Program-made: the position numbers and the translations under genes | The notes under the pieces: model-generated | The model's input: the letters and a program-made list of their open reading frames with translations, nothing else | Database searches by the model: none | What the model was told of the DNA's origin: nothing | Part shown: one piece after another, positions 24,615 to 33,636 of the stretch | Numbering within the stretch: the first letter of the stretch is position 1 | How the letters are laid out: each line of letters begins with the position of its first letter | Assembly: GCA_025057595.1 (NCBI GenBank) | Contig: JANXBK010000002.1 | Coordinates: 67,693-131,692, forward strand | DNA: 64,000 bases | Reading direction: 5' to 3' | Origin: Thermodesulfovibrio sp. | GTDB lineage: Bacteria; Nitrospirota; Thermodesulfovibrionia; Thermodesulfovibrionales; Thermodesulfovibrionaceae

Positions 24615-25205
24615 TTATCCTCCTATAAAGATTTTTAAATCTTCATCTGTGTTTATATTAACAAAAGAAACTCCTTCTTTGTCTAAATTTTCAACCTCAA
24701 CTGCTTGACAGCCTATGTCATCAATAAGTTTTTTCAGACTTAGTTTTTCTTCCTTAAGAAGATTTTCAAGTTGAAACTGAAGAGTCTTTGAGTACACTCC
24801 TGGTAAAGGATAAATCTTTCCCTTAAAAGAAGAGACTGTACAAAGATTTTTCTCTATTAAATGTTTTTCTGATAAAGCATAAATCACTTCTTTTTTTACA
24901 AAAGGCATATCACAAGCAAAGGCAAATACATCGTATTTAGAGTTTTTTAAAGCAACATGAATTCCTGCAATTGGTCCCCGATAAGAGTAGATATCTCCTA
25001 AAAGAGGCAGTCCAAAGGAGAAGTAAAATTGAGGAGAGTTAGTAACTATAAAAAGCTCTTCGAAACACCCTGAGAGAGTTGAGATTAGTCTCTCTATAAT
25101 CTTTTCACTTCCTAAATTAAGAAGGCATTTGTCTTGTCCCATTCTTGAGGATTTTCCACCTGCCAAGACAGCTGCAGTTAAAGGTATTTTAGATGACCAA
25201 AGCAC
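24615..25205 (-). CDS. mobA: Molybdenum cofactor guanylyltransferase MobA
   Basis: Adds GMP to molybdopterin cofactor to make the MGD form. The N-terminal nucleotide-binding loop VLAGGKSSRMGQDKCLL is diagnostic, followed by GPIAGIHVAL and FACDMPFV. The GTG at 25205, seven bases after GTAGGA, is the likely start; a TTG one codon earlier also fits. It overlaps the end of the Memo-like gene by about 17 bases and is followed by tatA. Confidence 0.9.
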   Translation of the reverse strand: MLWSSKIPLTAAVLAGGKSSRMGQDKCLLNLGSEKIIERLISTLSGCFEELFIVTNSPQFYFSFGLPLLGDIYSYRGPIAGIHVALKNSKYDVFAFACDMPFVKKEVIYALSEKHLIEKNLCTVSSFKGKIYPLPGVYSKTLQFQLENLLKEEKLSLKKLIDDIGCQAVEVENLDKEGVSFVNINTDEDLKIFIGG

Positions 25206-25998
25206 CAAGATATCCTACTACTTTATCATAATCTCTGCTTACTTCAGCAGAAGTTGTATACTTTATGATTTTAACTTCCTTTGCTCCAAGAATCCTTGTG
25301 GCAAAAAGCATAGTTACAGTTGGTATAAATCCACACATTGATATGTTATTTTCTACAACTGTAGCATAAAGTCCTTGAGGATCAAACTTTTGAATTTTCT
25401 CAATAGCTAAAGTATCAACTTTTCTTGCTAAATCATCTGGAAGGTAGTGGCTCATATCTGTGCTTGCTATTACTGTTACTTTTTGTTGAAGATTCAGCTC
25501 TAATAGTGTCTCTGCCAATACTTGAGCAAACATTGAGCAGTCATTAATAGAGATGGTTTTCAGAACTACAGGAACAATTTTAGCATTAGGATTTAGTTTA
25601 TAAATGAAAGGAAGTTGAACCTCTAAGGAGTGCTCATAAAGATGAGCCTTAATGTCTGAACGGACACCGCTTAATTTTTCAATTATCTTTTTCGCTACTG
25701 TCTCATCTACTCTAAATCTTCCAAGAGGAATCTCCCACTCACCCTCACTCATCAGGGAAATATCTGCTCCATAACCTGTATGGTTTGGACCAAGAAGTAC
25801 ATATAAATCCTTTGGTATAAGTCTTGAATATACGGCACCAGCCGTAGCTCCAGAGTATATATAGCCAGCATGGGGACATATCGCACCCTTGGCATCAAAC
25901 TTTTCCTCATCGGTCATATACTCATTTAGCTCTGAAAGGAGTCTCTTTGAGTTTGATGGATAAAAATATCCTGCTACAACAGCTTTTCTAACTAACAT
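25189..25998 (-). CDS. amrB: Memo-family protein (AmmeMemoRadiSam system protein B)
   Basis: A 269-residue protein of the Memo family, structurally related to extradiol-type dioxygenases. Landmarks are VAGYFYPSN, CPHAGYIYSGATAG, LLGPNHTG, EHSLEVQLPF and IASTDMSHYL, with conserved histidines that could bind metal. In many genomes it is found with an AMMECR1 protein and a radical SAM protein; neither partner is within this window. Function is unknown. It follows dnaB directly. Confidence 0.88.
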   Translation of the reverse strand: MLVRKAVVAGYFYPSNSKRLLSELNEYMTDEEKFDAKGAICPHAGYIYSGATAGAVYSRLIPKDLYVLLGPNHTGYGADISLMSEGEWEIPLGRFRVDETVAKKIIEKLSGVRSDIKAHLYEHSLEVQLPFIYKLNPNAKIVPVVLKTISINDCSMFAQVLAETLLELNLQQKVTVIASTDMSHYLPDDLARKVDTLAIEKIQKFDPQGLYATVVENNISMCGFIPTVTMLFATRILGAKEVKIIKYTTSAEVSRDYDKVVGYLGALVI

Positions 25999-27381
25999 TT
26001 ACATCTCCTCTTGAACTTCTGTTCCGTCGTATTTATCGGTAAAATCAAGAAATCTTGTATACTCTTTAAGAAATGTCAAATAAACTGTATCTGTTGGACC
26101 ATTTCTTTGTTTGGCTACTATTACTTCTGCCTTTCCTTTGTTTTCAGTATTCTTTCTATTATATACTTCATCTCTGTAGAGAAAGATAATAACATCTGCA
26201 TCCTGCTCTATTGCTCCAGACTCTCTCAAATTAGCTAAAGTTGGACGTTTATCACCAGATTTTTCTACTGAACGATTAAGCTGGCTTAAAGCAATAACAG
26301 GAACTTTAAGTTCTTTTGCTAAAGCTTTAAGAGATCTTGATATCTCTGAGATTTCTTGCTCTCTTACTTCATAGGCAGTTCTACTACGAAGTAGTTGGAG
26401 ATAATCAATAATTATTAAAGCTAACTTTCCTTTTTCTAATCTTAGTCTTCTTGCTTTGGCTCTTACCTCAAGAACACTCATTTGAGAGGAGTCATCAATA
26501 TAGATTGGTGCCTCACTTAGTTTAAGAGCTGCATCAGTAAGTCTTTCCCAATCTCTTTTGCTTATAAATCCTTTTCTTAAAGCAGAGGCATTTATCATCG
26601 CAAGACTACTCAGTAGTCTTACTGCTATTTGCTCTTTCGCCATCTCAAGACTGAAAAATGCAACAGGCTCACCCAGCTCAACACCAACATGTTGAGCTAT
26701 ATTTAAGGCAAAGGCTGTTTTACCCATTCCTGGACGGCCACCAATAATTATGAAATCTCCTGGTTGAAATCCGCTTGTAAGCTCATCAAGATCTTTAAAT
26801 CCTGAAGGCACTCCAGTAATAACTGTCTTTTTTTCATACATACTTTCAATAATTTTAAAAGCCTGTTTTATAACATCCTTCATCTGATATATATTCGTTG
26901 TTGTTCTTTTTTCAGAGATTTCAAATATTAATCTTTCAGCCTGATCAAGCATCTGTTCTGCATCCTCAGGCTCCTCATAAGCCTTTGTAATTATCTCAGT
27001 ACACGCTTTTATTAAAGACCGTAAAAGCGCTTTTTCTCTTACTAATTTTGCATGATATCTTATGTTTGCAGATGTAGGCACAACTGTTGCAAGATGACTA
27101 ATATAGCTTAATCCACCTACTTCATCAAGTTGAGCCTTATCTCTTAAATGGTCTGTAAGTGTTATAAGATCAATAGGCTCATTCTTCTCAAAAAGCTCTA
27201 ACATAGCAGTATATATCTTTCTATGGGATTCTCTATAAAAATCTTCAGGTGAGACAACCTCTATAGCCTTTGTTATTGCTTCTCCTTCAAGTAAAATTGC
27301 ACCTAAAACAGCCTGTTCCGCCTCAATACTTTGAGGTGGAAGTCTATCAACTGCTGTATCTATGTCTTTTATGTAAGGCAT
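25999..27381 (-). CDS. dnaB: Replicative DNA helicase DnaB
   Basis: The hexameric helicase at the replication fork. The N-terminal DnaB domain (PPQSIEAEQAVLGAILL) is followed by the RecA-like motor with Walker A GGRPGMGKTAFALN, the FFSLEMAKEQ segment, Walker B IIIDYLQLL and LSQLNRSVE. The 460-residue length is standard and there is no intein. It starts on the last base of rplI, the common rplI-dnaB pairing. Confidence 0.96.
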   Translation of the reverse strand: MPYIKDIDTAVDRLPPQSIEAEQAVLGAILLEGEAITKAIEVVSPEDFYRESHRKIYTAMLELFEKNEPIDLITLTDHLRDKAQLDEVGGLSYISHLATVVPTSANIRYHAKLVREKALLRSLIKACTEIITKAYEEPEDAEQMLDQAERLIFEISEKRTTTNIYQMKDVIKQAFKIIESMYEKKTVITGVPSGFKDLDELTSGFQPGDFIIIGGRPGMGKTAFALNIAQHVGVELGEPVAFFSLEMAKEQIAVRLLSSLAMINASALRKGFISKRDWERLTDAALKLSEAPIYIDDSSQMSVLEVRAKARRLRLEKGKLALIIIDYLQLLRSRTAYEVREQEISEISRSLKALAKELKVPVIALSQLNRSVEKSGDKRPTLANLRESGAIEQDADVIIFLYRDEVYNRKNTENKGKAEVIVAKQRNGPTDTVYLTFLKEYTRFLDFTDKYDGTEVQEEM

Positions 27382-27824
27382 TATTCAGGTAAAACATTTA
27401 TTTTTAGGTTTGCAACTACTCCTCCAACAAGTTTAATCTGAATCTCATACTCTCCAGCTCTTTTAATAGGCTCATCAATAATAATTTGTTTCTTATCTAC
27501 TGAAATACCCTCCTTTTGTAAAGCCTCGGCAATATCTTTTGCAGTTATAGAACCAAAAAGCTTTTGATCCTCTCCAGCTTTTGCTTTAATTGTAAGTTGA
27601 AGCTCACTAAGTCTTTCAGCTAAGTTTTCCGCATCCTGACGCTTTCTTTTTGCCTCTTGTTCAATCTTTCTTTTCTGATATTCAACAAGCTTCAGATTCT
27701 TCTCATCTGCAATTAATGCAAGTCCCTTTGGTATTAAGTAGTTTCTTGCATAACCATCTTTAACTGTGATAATCTGTCCTGCCTTTCCTAATCCTTGAAT
27801 ATCCTCCTTTAGAATTATTCTCAT
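27381..27824 (-). CDS. rplI: 50S ribosomal protein L9
   Basis: Binds 23S rRNA at the base of the L1 stalk. The N-terminal domain MRIILKEDIQGLGKAG and DGYARNYLIPKGLA are characteristic, followed by a long connecting helix and a C-terminal domain. GGAGG lies seven bases before the ATG at 27824 and directly adjoins an earlier ATG at 27830, so the inner start (MRIIL) is preferred. dnaB follows with a one-base overlap. Confidence 0.96.
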   Translation of the reverse strand: MRIILKEDIQGLGKAGQIITVKDGYARNYLIPKGLALIADEKNLKLVEYQKRKIEQEAKRKRQDAENLAERLSELQLTIKAKAGEDQKLFGSITAKDIAEALQKEGISVDKKQIIIDEPIKRAGEYEIQIKLVGGVVANLKINVLPE

Positions 27825-27847
27825 TAACATCCTCCACCGAAGTTTTA

Positions 27848-28651
27848 CTATATCATATCATAAATTTTTCGTTTTAGTCTTCCACGTAAAATTTCATAAA
27901 GAAATATTGCTGCTGAAACAGCCACGTTTAAACTTTCAGTTTTGCCTAAATGAGGTATTTTAAAACTACTGTGAGGAATTTTTCTTAAATCTTCGCTTAC
28001 TCCTGTTGACTCATTTCCAAAAGCAACTGCAAGCGGTTCTCTACAGTCTATCTCAAAAGAAAGTCTCTCTGCCTGCGGATCAGTCACAATTAATTTAAGA
28101 TTGTTTTTATTAATGAAAAATTTAATCTCCTCTATCTGAGCTTTAACTATCGGAAGAAAAAATATGCTTCCAACAGAGGCTCTGAGAACCTTTGAAGATA
28201 AAGGATTACATGTCCCAGGAGTTATAAAAACTGCCTGCCCACCAAGTGCCTCCACCACTCTTATTATTGTTCCGAGATTTCCAGGATCCTGAATTCTATC
28301 AGCTATTACTACTAAATCTGGCTTATCAATATTTAAATCCTTTAAAGTTTTCATTTTAAAGACAGCTACTGCAAAAATACCTTGAGGTGTCACCGTATCA
28401 GAGACAAGCCTTGCTAACTTTTCAGTAATAAAAAAAATAGAAATACCTCTTTTTTTTATCATTTCAAAAAAACCTTTATTTCTTTGAATAAACTCCTCAG
28501 TAGCTAATATTTTTTCAATAAAAATACTCTGAGACTCCAAAGCAGTCTTAACTAAATTTACTCCTTCAATAAAAACTTTTTCTTCTGATTTTTCTTTAAT
28601 TCTTTTAATTTCTTTAATCAAGGGATTCTCAACGCTCTGAATTAGACGCAT
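27848..28651 (-). CDS. TrmH/SpoU-family RNA 2'-O-methyltransferase
   Basis: A SPOUT methyltransferase with an N-terminal substrate-binding domain ([16 protein letters not shown]) and the three SpoU motifs: [31 protein letters not shown] and [15 protein letters not shown]. It forms the trefoil-knot SAM site and methylates a ribose in rRNA or tRNA. The exact target is not readable. It overlaps the end of nnr by 23 bases and precedes rplI. Confidence 0.9.
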   Translation of the reverse strand: MRLIQSVENPLIKEIKRIKEKSEEKVFIEGVNLVKTALESQSIFIEKILATEEFIQRNKGFFEMIKKRGISIFFITEKLARLVSDTVTPQGIFAVAVFKMKTLKDLNIDKPDLVVIADRIQDPGNLGTIIRVVEALGGQAVFITPGTCNPLSSKVLRASVGSIFFLPIVKAQIEEIKFFINKNNLKLIVTDPQAERLSFEIDCREPLAVAFGNESTGVSEDLRKIPHSSFKIPHLGKTESLNVAVSAAIFLYEILRGRLKRKIYDMI

Positions 28652-30161
28652 CTGTTAATTCTAAAAAAGCCTTAGGTATACTTTCTATGATATCTCCAGC
28701 AACAAGTCCGTGGAACCCTTTGTCTTTTGAGGCTATGTCTCCACTTAAACCATGAAGATAAACACCTAAAACTGCTGCATAAAAGGATTTAACACCTTGC
28801 CCAATGAGAGAACCAATAATGCCTGTAAGAACATCTCCTGAGCCAGCTGTAGCCATTCCAGGATTGCCTGTTGTATTTATAAAAGTTAATCCTTCTGGAT
28901 TTGATATAACAGTTGGAACACCTTTAAGAACAACTACTACTTTAAACTCCTCTGCAACCTGTTTAGTTATATCAACTCTATTTTTTTCAATCTCTTTTAC
29001 AGAGAGATTTATCAATCTACTTAGCTCTCCTGGATGAGGAGTAAGAACAATCTCAGATTTTGCTTCTTTTAGTATGTCTCTTATTTTACTTAAGACTGTT
29101 ATACCATCAGCATCTATAACTAATGGATACGGAGATTGTAAAATAATAGATTTCAAAATCTCTTCAATATCCTCATTAACTCCTACACCTGGTCCGAAAG
29201 CAACACAGTTGGCTTTATCAATTATAAAGCTTAATATCTCAGGAATAGCACTTTTAGAAAGAGTCTGGGCTGTGCTAGGTAGTGAAAGTATCATCTCCTC
29301 AAAGACATTTGCTTGAAAAACTGTGTCAATTATGGAAGGCACAGCTAAAGTGACTAATCCCGAGCCACTCCTTAAAGCAGCTTTTGCAGTCATAAGTGCA
29401 GCTCCTGTCTTACCTACAGAGCCAGCTACGATAAGTAGATGTCCATATTTGCCTTTATGCGAGTATTTTGGTCGAGGAGGTACAAGAGTCTTTGCGAAAT
29501 CTTTATCAATGATATGAACTTTTATCTCATCTAAGAGCTCCTTTGGAAAACCTATATCTTCAACAAAAATCTGTCCTACAAAATCTCTTCCTGGATAAAG
29601 TAAATGTCCTCTTTTGAGAGCTCCAAATGTAATAGTTAAATCTGCTTTAATAGCAGCACCAAGAATTTGACCTGTATCAGAGGAAACTCCTGAGGGTATA
29701 TCAATTGAGACTATAAATTTTTTTAAAGAATTAACTCTTTCAATAAAATCCCTAAGCTCACCTTCAATATCTCTTTTAAGTCCTGTCCCAAATATGGCAT
29801 CTACAATAAAATCTGCTTCTAATAAATCCTTTTCAGATGGAAAACTCCATACTATTGGGACACCAAAATTTAATGCTATTTTAATCTGATTTTTGCAGTC
29901 CTCTGAAAGCTTGTCTTCTGAAAAAGGTAAAAATACCTTAATTTTCCTTACTTTATCCTTTAAAATCCTTGACAAAGCTATTCCATCTCCGCCATTATTG
30001 CCAGGACCTGCTATCACAACGACATCTTTTGGCTTTCTTTTAAGAATATGATTTGCTACAGCCAAAGCTGCCCTTTCCATTAAAACAAAAGAGGGAATTC
30101 CGTATTGATTAATAGTAAGGCTGTCAATCTTTGTCATCTCTTGCGAATTTACAACTTTCAT
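28629..30161 (-). CDS. nnr: Bifunctional NAD(P)H-hydrate epimerase/dehydratase
   Basis: Repairs damaged NAD(P)H. The N-terminal epimerase domain (about 1-215: [40 protein letters not shown]) is fused to the C-terminal ADP/ATP-dependent dehydratase (about 225-505: [45 protein letters not shown]). The fusion is the usual bacterial form. No ribosome site precedes the ATG; a TATAAT box lies six bases upstream, so the transcript is probably leaderless. It heads the long minus-strand gene run. Confidence 0.94.
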   Translation of the reverse strand: MKVVNSQEMTKIDSLTINQYGIPSFVLMERAALAVANHILKRKPKDVVVIAGPGNNGGDGIALSRILKDKVRKIKVFLPFSEDKLSEDCKNQIKIALNFGVPIVWSFPSEKDLLEADFIVDAIFGTGLKRDIEGELRDFIERVNSLKKFIVSIDIPSGVSSDTGQILGAAIKADLTITFGALKRGHLLYPGRDFVGQIFVEDIGFPKELLDEIKVHIIDKDFAKTLVPPRPKYSHKGKYGHLLIVAGSVGKTGAALMTAKAALRSGSGLVTLAVPSIIDTVFQANVFEEMILSLPSTAQTLSKSAIPEILSFIIDKANCVAFGPGVGVNEDIEEILKSIILQSPYPLVIDADGITVLSKIRDILKEAKSEIVLTPHPGELSRLINLSVKEIEKNRVDITKQVAEEFKVVVVLKGVPTVISNPEGLTFINTTGNPGMATAGSGDVLTGIIGSLIGQGVKSFYAAVLGVYLHGLSGDIASKDKGFHGLVAGDIIESIPKAFLELTDASNSER

Positions 30162-30167
30162 AGAGGT

Positions 30168-30176
30168 ATTATATCA
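30168..30176 (-). promoter_or_regulatory. Extended -10 promoter giving a probably leaderless nnr mRNA
   Basis: On the minus strand TGATATAAT (an extended -10 with perfect TATAAT at 30168-30173) is separated from the nnr ATG by only six bases, ACCTCT. A start about seven bases after the -10 falls on or next to the A of the ATG. There is no Shine-Dalgarno sequence. The -35 is weak (T-rich), which an extended -10 can tolerate. Confidence 0.55.
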
Positions 30177-30239
30177 CAAAGTTTTTTAGTAAAAATTTCT
30201 ACTGCTGTGATAAAATTGAATAAAAAAGGAGGTAAAAAG

Positions 30240-30710
30240 ATGAAAAAGGTGCTTGTTGTTTACTACTCAAGAACAGGAAATACAGAAGCTATGGCAAAGA
30301 TGATTGCTCAAGGATTAGCTGAAAAGGGTCTTAATGTTGATCTAAAAAGAGTTGAAGAGGTAAGTGTTGACAGCCTAACAGATTATGATGGTTATGTAGT
30401 CGGCTCACCAAACTATTTTGGCACAATGGCTTCAGAATTAAAGAAATTTATTGATGAAAGTGTAAAATACTACAGAAAGATTGAGGGAAAACTTGTAGCT
30501 GCCTTTACTTCAACAGGAATTATAGGTGGTGGAGGAGAAACAGCCTGTCTTGATATTCTTAAAGCATTTTTAATTCATGGCTGTCTATGTCTCGGATTCA
30601 CAAGGCTTGGTCATTACGGACCTGTATCAATTGGTAAACCAGATGAAAGAGTAAAAAGAGAGATTGAAGAGATGGTTAATAAATACTCTGAAATTATTAA
30701 AAAAATTTAA
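30240..30710 (+). CDS. Flavodoxin family protein
   Basis: A 156-residue FMN-binding electron carrier. The phosphate loop YYSRTGNTEAMA lies at the N-terminus, and GSPNYFGTMASELKKF plus TSTGIIGGGGE resemble the isoalloxazine-contacting loops of the WrbA/flavodoxin group. The open frame extends upstream to 30105, but AAAGGAGG sits just before the ATG at 30240, which also aligns with the family start. The partner enzyme is unknown. It is divergent from nnr and directly followed by the MlaD-like gene. Confidence 0.87.
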   Translation: MKKVLVVYYSRTGNTEAMAKMIAQGLAEKGLNVDLKRVEEVSVDSLTDYDGYVVGSPNYFGTMASELKKFIDESVKYYRKIEGKLVAAFTSTGIIGGGGETACLDILKAFLIHGCLCLGFTRLGHYGPVSIGKPDERVKREIEEMVNKYSEIIKKI

Positions 30711-31661
30711 ATGTTTGACAGAAAAAAGCAACTCCGATTAGCTTCTCTCAAAGTAGGAGTTGTTATTACATTTACGTTAGGCATTATCTTTTTTGCAATA
30801 ATTTTTTCAGGTGGGATAGAGGGCCTAATTAAAAAGAAGATATCTTTTGATATTTATATCTTAGATGTTAAAGGACTTAGAAAGGGAGCACCTGTCAGAG
30901 TTGCTGGAGTTGATGTAGGAGTTGTAAAAGAGATAAAGTTAAGTAAGGAGCATGGAACTGTTGTAAAAGTCGCTATAAATGAGGAAGTCCTAAACTATCT
31001 AAAAGCAGACAGTACTGCAACAGTCCAAACAATAGGTCTACTTGGCGATAAATATATTGAGATATCTCCTGGAATATCCTCAGAACCCTTTGATCCTTCA
31101 AGGGGAATGTTTGGATATCCCCAATTAGAAGTAAGAGAGATTATGGCAACTGCTACTTCGACAATAGGTAAGATGGAAAGACTGATTACAAGATTTGACT
31201 CTTTGATAGAAAAACTTGAAAAGGCAGAGGGAACATTGCCAAAACTTTTTTTTGATCCCTCTCTTTACAGTAATCTAAATTCAACTGTAGTTGAACTGAA
31301 GGAGACTCTCTTAGAAATAAGAAGTGGAAGCCTCATGGAGATATCTAAAGATAAAGAACTACATCAAAGAGTTTTATCTACTATAAAGAATCTTGATGAG
31401 GCTTCAAAAAAAATAGTCTCCTCTGAGGGAACTTTTGGAAGGTTAATTAATGATCCAGAGCTATATGAAAATTTAGTTAAAACAACCAAAAAGCTTGAAA
31501 ATTTTATTGAAAACATAGAAAAATCAGAAGGTCCAGTCTCAATGCTAATAAAGGACAGACAGACAGCAGAGGATCTTAAAGAGACTATAAAACAATTAAA
31601 GGAGCTTATAGAGGAAATAAAGAAAAATCCAAAAAAGTTTTTTAAATTTAGTGTTTTTTAA
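30711..31661 (+). CDS. MlaD/MCE-family protein
   Basis: A 316-residue protein with one N-terminal membrane helix (about 15-37) and an MCE domain (about 45-125: KGLRKGAPVRVAGVDVGVVKEI, GLLGDKYIEISPG). A long C-terminal helical part follows, with repeats of the type EGTFGRLINDPELYENL and EGPVSMLIKDRQTA. Such proteins form periplasmic rings for lipid transport with MlaE and MlaF. No MlaE or MlaF gene is adjacent. The ATG follows the flavodoxin stop directly. Confidence 0.85.
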   Translation: MFDRKKQLRLASLKVGVVITFTLGIIFFAIIFSGGIEGLIKKKISFDIYILDVKGLRKGAPVRVAGVDVGVVKEIKLSKEHGTVVKVAINEEVLNYLKADSTATVQTIGLLGDKYIEISPGISSEPFDPSRGMFGYPQLEVREIMATATSTIGKMERLITRFDSLIEKLEKAEGTLPKLFFDPSLYSNLNSTVVELKETLLEIRSGSLMEISKDKELHQRVLSTIKNLDEASKKIVSSEGTFGRLINDPELYENLVKTTKKLENFIENIEKSEGPVSMLIKDRQTAEDLKETIKQLKELIEEIKKNPKKFFKFSVF

Positions 31662-31663
31662 GT

Positions 31664-31669
31664 TATAAT
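31664..31669 (+). promoter_or_regulatory. -10 box six bases before def
   Basis: A perfect TATAAT is followed by TTTTCT-like spacer bases (six in all) and then the def ATG, with no ribosome site. The spacing is the same as at nnr and would place the transcript start at the start codon. The -35 region is only T/A-rich. The site lies in the 14-base gap after mlaD. Confidence 0.45.
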
Positions 31670-31675
31670 TTTTCT

Positions 31676-32176
31676 ATGGCTGTTCTTGAAATAAGAAAAT
31701 ATCCCGATGAAATACTAAAAAAAGTGGCAGAGCCTGTAACTAAGATTAATGGCGAGTTACAAAAACTTATTGATGATATGATAGAAACTATGTATGCCTC
31801 CAATGGAGTTGGTTTAGCAGCTCCGCAAGTTGGTGTCTTAAAAAGATTAATTGTTGTTGACACATCAGTAAGACAGAAAAATCAATCTCTCTTAGTTTTA
31901 ATTAATCCAGAAATAGTTAATTATGAAGGAGAGGTTCTTTCAGAGGAGGGCTGTTTAAGTGTTCCAGGATTTACAACAAAGCTTAGTAGAAAAGAAAAAA
32001 TTTATATAAAAGCTTTTGACAGAAAAGGCAAACCAATTGAAATAGAAGCAGATGGACTTCTCAGCAGAGCTCTTCAACATGAAATAGATCACCTAAATGG
32101 TATATTAATTATTGACAGATTAAGCCCTCTTAAGAAAGAGCTTTTCAGAAGAAAATATCTTAAACTTAAAAAATAA
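31676..32176 (+). CDS. def: Peptide deformylase
   Basis: Removes the N-formyl group from nascent proteins. All three metal-site motifs are present: GVGLAAPQVGV, EGCLSVPG (Cys ligand) and the zincin-like HEIDHLNG (two His and the catalytic Glu). The 166-residue length is typical. It is followed after ten bases by fmt, its functional counterpart. The start has no Shine-Dalgarno sequence but a -10 box six bases upstream. Confidence 0.96.
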   Translation: MAVLEIRKYPDEILKKVAEPVTKINGELQKLIDDMIETMYASNGVGLAAPQVGVLKRLIVVDTSVRQKNQSLLVLINPEIVNYEGEVLSEEGCLSVPGFTTKLSRKEKIYIKAFDRKGKPIEIEADGLLSRALQHEIDHLNGILIIDRLSPLKKELFRRKYLKLKK

Positions 32177-32186
32177 GGTTGTTGTA

Positions 32187-33116
32187 ATGTCTAACAGTGG
32201 ATTAATTTTCTTTGGCACTCCTGAGTTTGCTATCCCTACACTTAATGCATTAATTCATAACAATGAAAAGATTCTTCTTGTTGTAACACAACCTGATAGA
32301 CCAAAAGGAAGAGGGCAGAAAATTCAGCCTTCAGAAGTAAAAAAAGTAGCTCTTAACTATAATTTACCAGTAATTCAGCCTGAAAAACTCAGAGACGAAA
32401 GTTTTCTCAGTAAAATTAACTCTCTTAATCCAGAGTTTGCTGTTGTTGTTGCCTATGGAAAGATTTTACCGAAAGAACTTCTTCAAATTCCAAAATACGG
32501 ATGTATAAATCTTCATGCTTCTTTGCTACCAAAATACAGAGGTCCAGCACCAATTCAATGGGCAATTATAAAGGGAGAGAAAGTTACAGGTGTTACCACA
32601 ATGCTTATTGATGAGGGTCTTGATACAGGTCCAATCTTTCTTCAAAGACAATTAGAAATCTCTGAAGAGGATAATGCCTTAACTTTATCAAAAAAATTAT
32701 CAGAGGTGGGAGCAGAGCTTATTGTTGAAACTCTAAATAAAATAAGAAAAGGACAGATACAACCAAAGCCTCAAGTTGGAGAGCCCTCTTATGCACCAAC
32801 ACTTAAAAAAGAAGATGGGAAAATTAACTGGAATACTTCTGCTAAAGAAATATTTAATCTTGTCCGAGGCACCTATCCTTGGCCATGTGCTTATAGTTTT
32901 CTGAAGGGTGAAAGAATAAAAATAATTAAAGCTCAACTGTTAGAGGGAAAAGCTCAACCGGGATTAATAGTAAAAGCAAAAGATGAGCTTGTAGTCGGAA
33001 CCGCAGAAGGATTACTGAAGATTATCATGCTTCAGCCTGAAGCAAAAAGAGTTATGACTGCTAAAGATTTCATCTTAGGAAGAAAAATAAATGAAGGCGT
33101 GGACTCATTTTCTTAG
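32187..33116 (+). CDS. fmt: Methionyl-tRNA formyltransferase
   Basis: Formylates initiator Met-tRNA using 10-formyl-tetrahydrofolate. The N-terminal catalytic domain contains FFGTPEFAIPTL, LHASLLPKYRGPAPIQWAI (catalytic His and the SLLP loop) and DEGLDTGPIF. The C-terminal tRNA-binding domain includes LVRGTYPWPCAYSFLKG. The 309-residue length is normal. It overlaps the DUF116 gene by 26 bases. Confidence 0.95.
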   Translation: MSNSGLIFFGTPEFAIPTLNALIHNNEKILLVVTQPDRPKGRGQKIQPSEVKKVALNYNLPVIQPEKLRDESFLSKINSLNPEFAVVVAYGKILPKELLQIPKYGCINLHASLLPKYRGPAPIQWAIIKGEKVTGVTTMLIDEGLDTGPIFLQRQLEISEEDNALTLSKKLSEVGAELIVETLNKIRKGQIQPKPQVGEPSYAPTLKKEDGKINWNTSAKEIFNLVRGTYPWPCAYSFLKGERIKIIKAQLLEGKAQPGLIVKAKDELVVGTAEGLLKIIMLQPEAKRVMTAKDFILGRKINEGVDSFS

Positions 33117-33636
33117 AGGTTTTACTCTTAAAGTTATCTATCCTATTTTTATGCTTTTAGGTGCTTTTATTAAATCAAAAAAGGCAGATTTTCAAGCCTA
33201 TGTAGTTAAACTAAACAACTCATTAGTGAAAAAAGAGAATTTTACTGTAAGAAAAATTCTTCTTTTACTTCCTCACTGTATTCAAAACTCAAAGTGTGAT
33301 ATAAGACTCACATTTGACATATTTAAATGTCGTAGATGTGGACAATGCAAAATTAAGGATTTAATTGACATTACAGAGAAAAGTAATGTTTCTGTTGCCA
33401 TTGCAACAGGAGGAACAATCGCAAGAAAAGTTGTAAAGGAGATTAAACCAGATGCCATAGTTGCTGTAGCTTGTGAGAGAGATCTCTCAAGTGGGATCGT
33501 TGATACTTATCCGATTCCTGTTATAGGAATTTTAAATCAAAGACCTTATGGTCCCTGTATTGACACAAATGTCAATCTAAATCAAGTAAAAGATGCTATA
33601 GAATGGTTTCTAAATCACAGAATCCAAGAAAAGTAG
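33091..33636 (+). CDS. DUF116 domain-containing protein
   Basis: A 181-residue protein with an N-terminal hydrophobic helix (about 9-27) and a cysteine-rich DUF116 core: LLPHCIQNSKCDIRLTFD, then KCRRCGQCKIKDL, then VAVACERDLSSGI and QRPYGPCIDTNV. The six or more cysteines suggest an Fe-S or other metal site. Function is unknown. Placement between fmt and rsmB is recurrent in other bacteria. The ATG lies inside fmt with AGGAAG upstream, and the end overlaps rsmB by 34 bases. Confidence 0.85.
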   Translation: MKAWTHFLRGFTLKVIYPIFMLLGAFIKSKKADFQAYVVKLNNSLVKKENFTVRKILLLLPHCIQNSKCDIRLTFDIFKCRRCGQCKIKDLIDITEKSNVSVAIATGGTIARKVVKEIKPDAIVAVACERDLSSGIVDTYPIPVIGILNQRPYGPCIDTNVNLNQVKDAIEWFLNHRIQEK

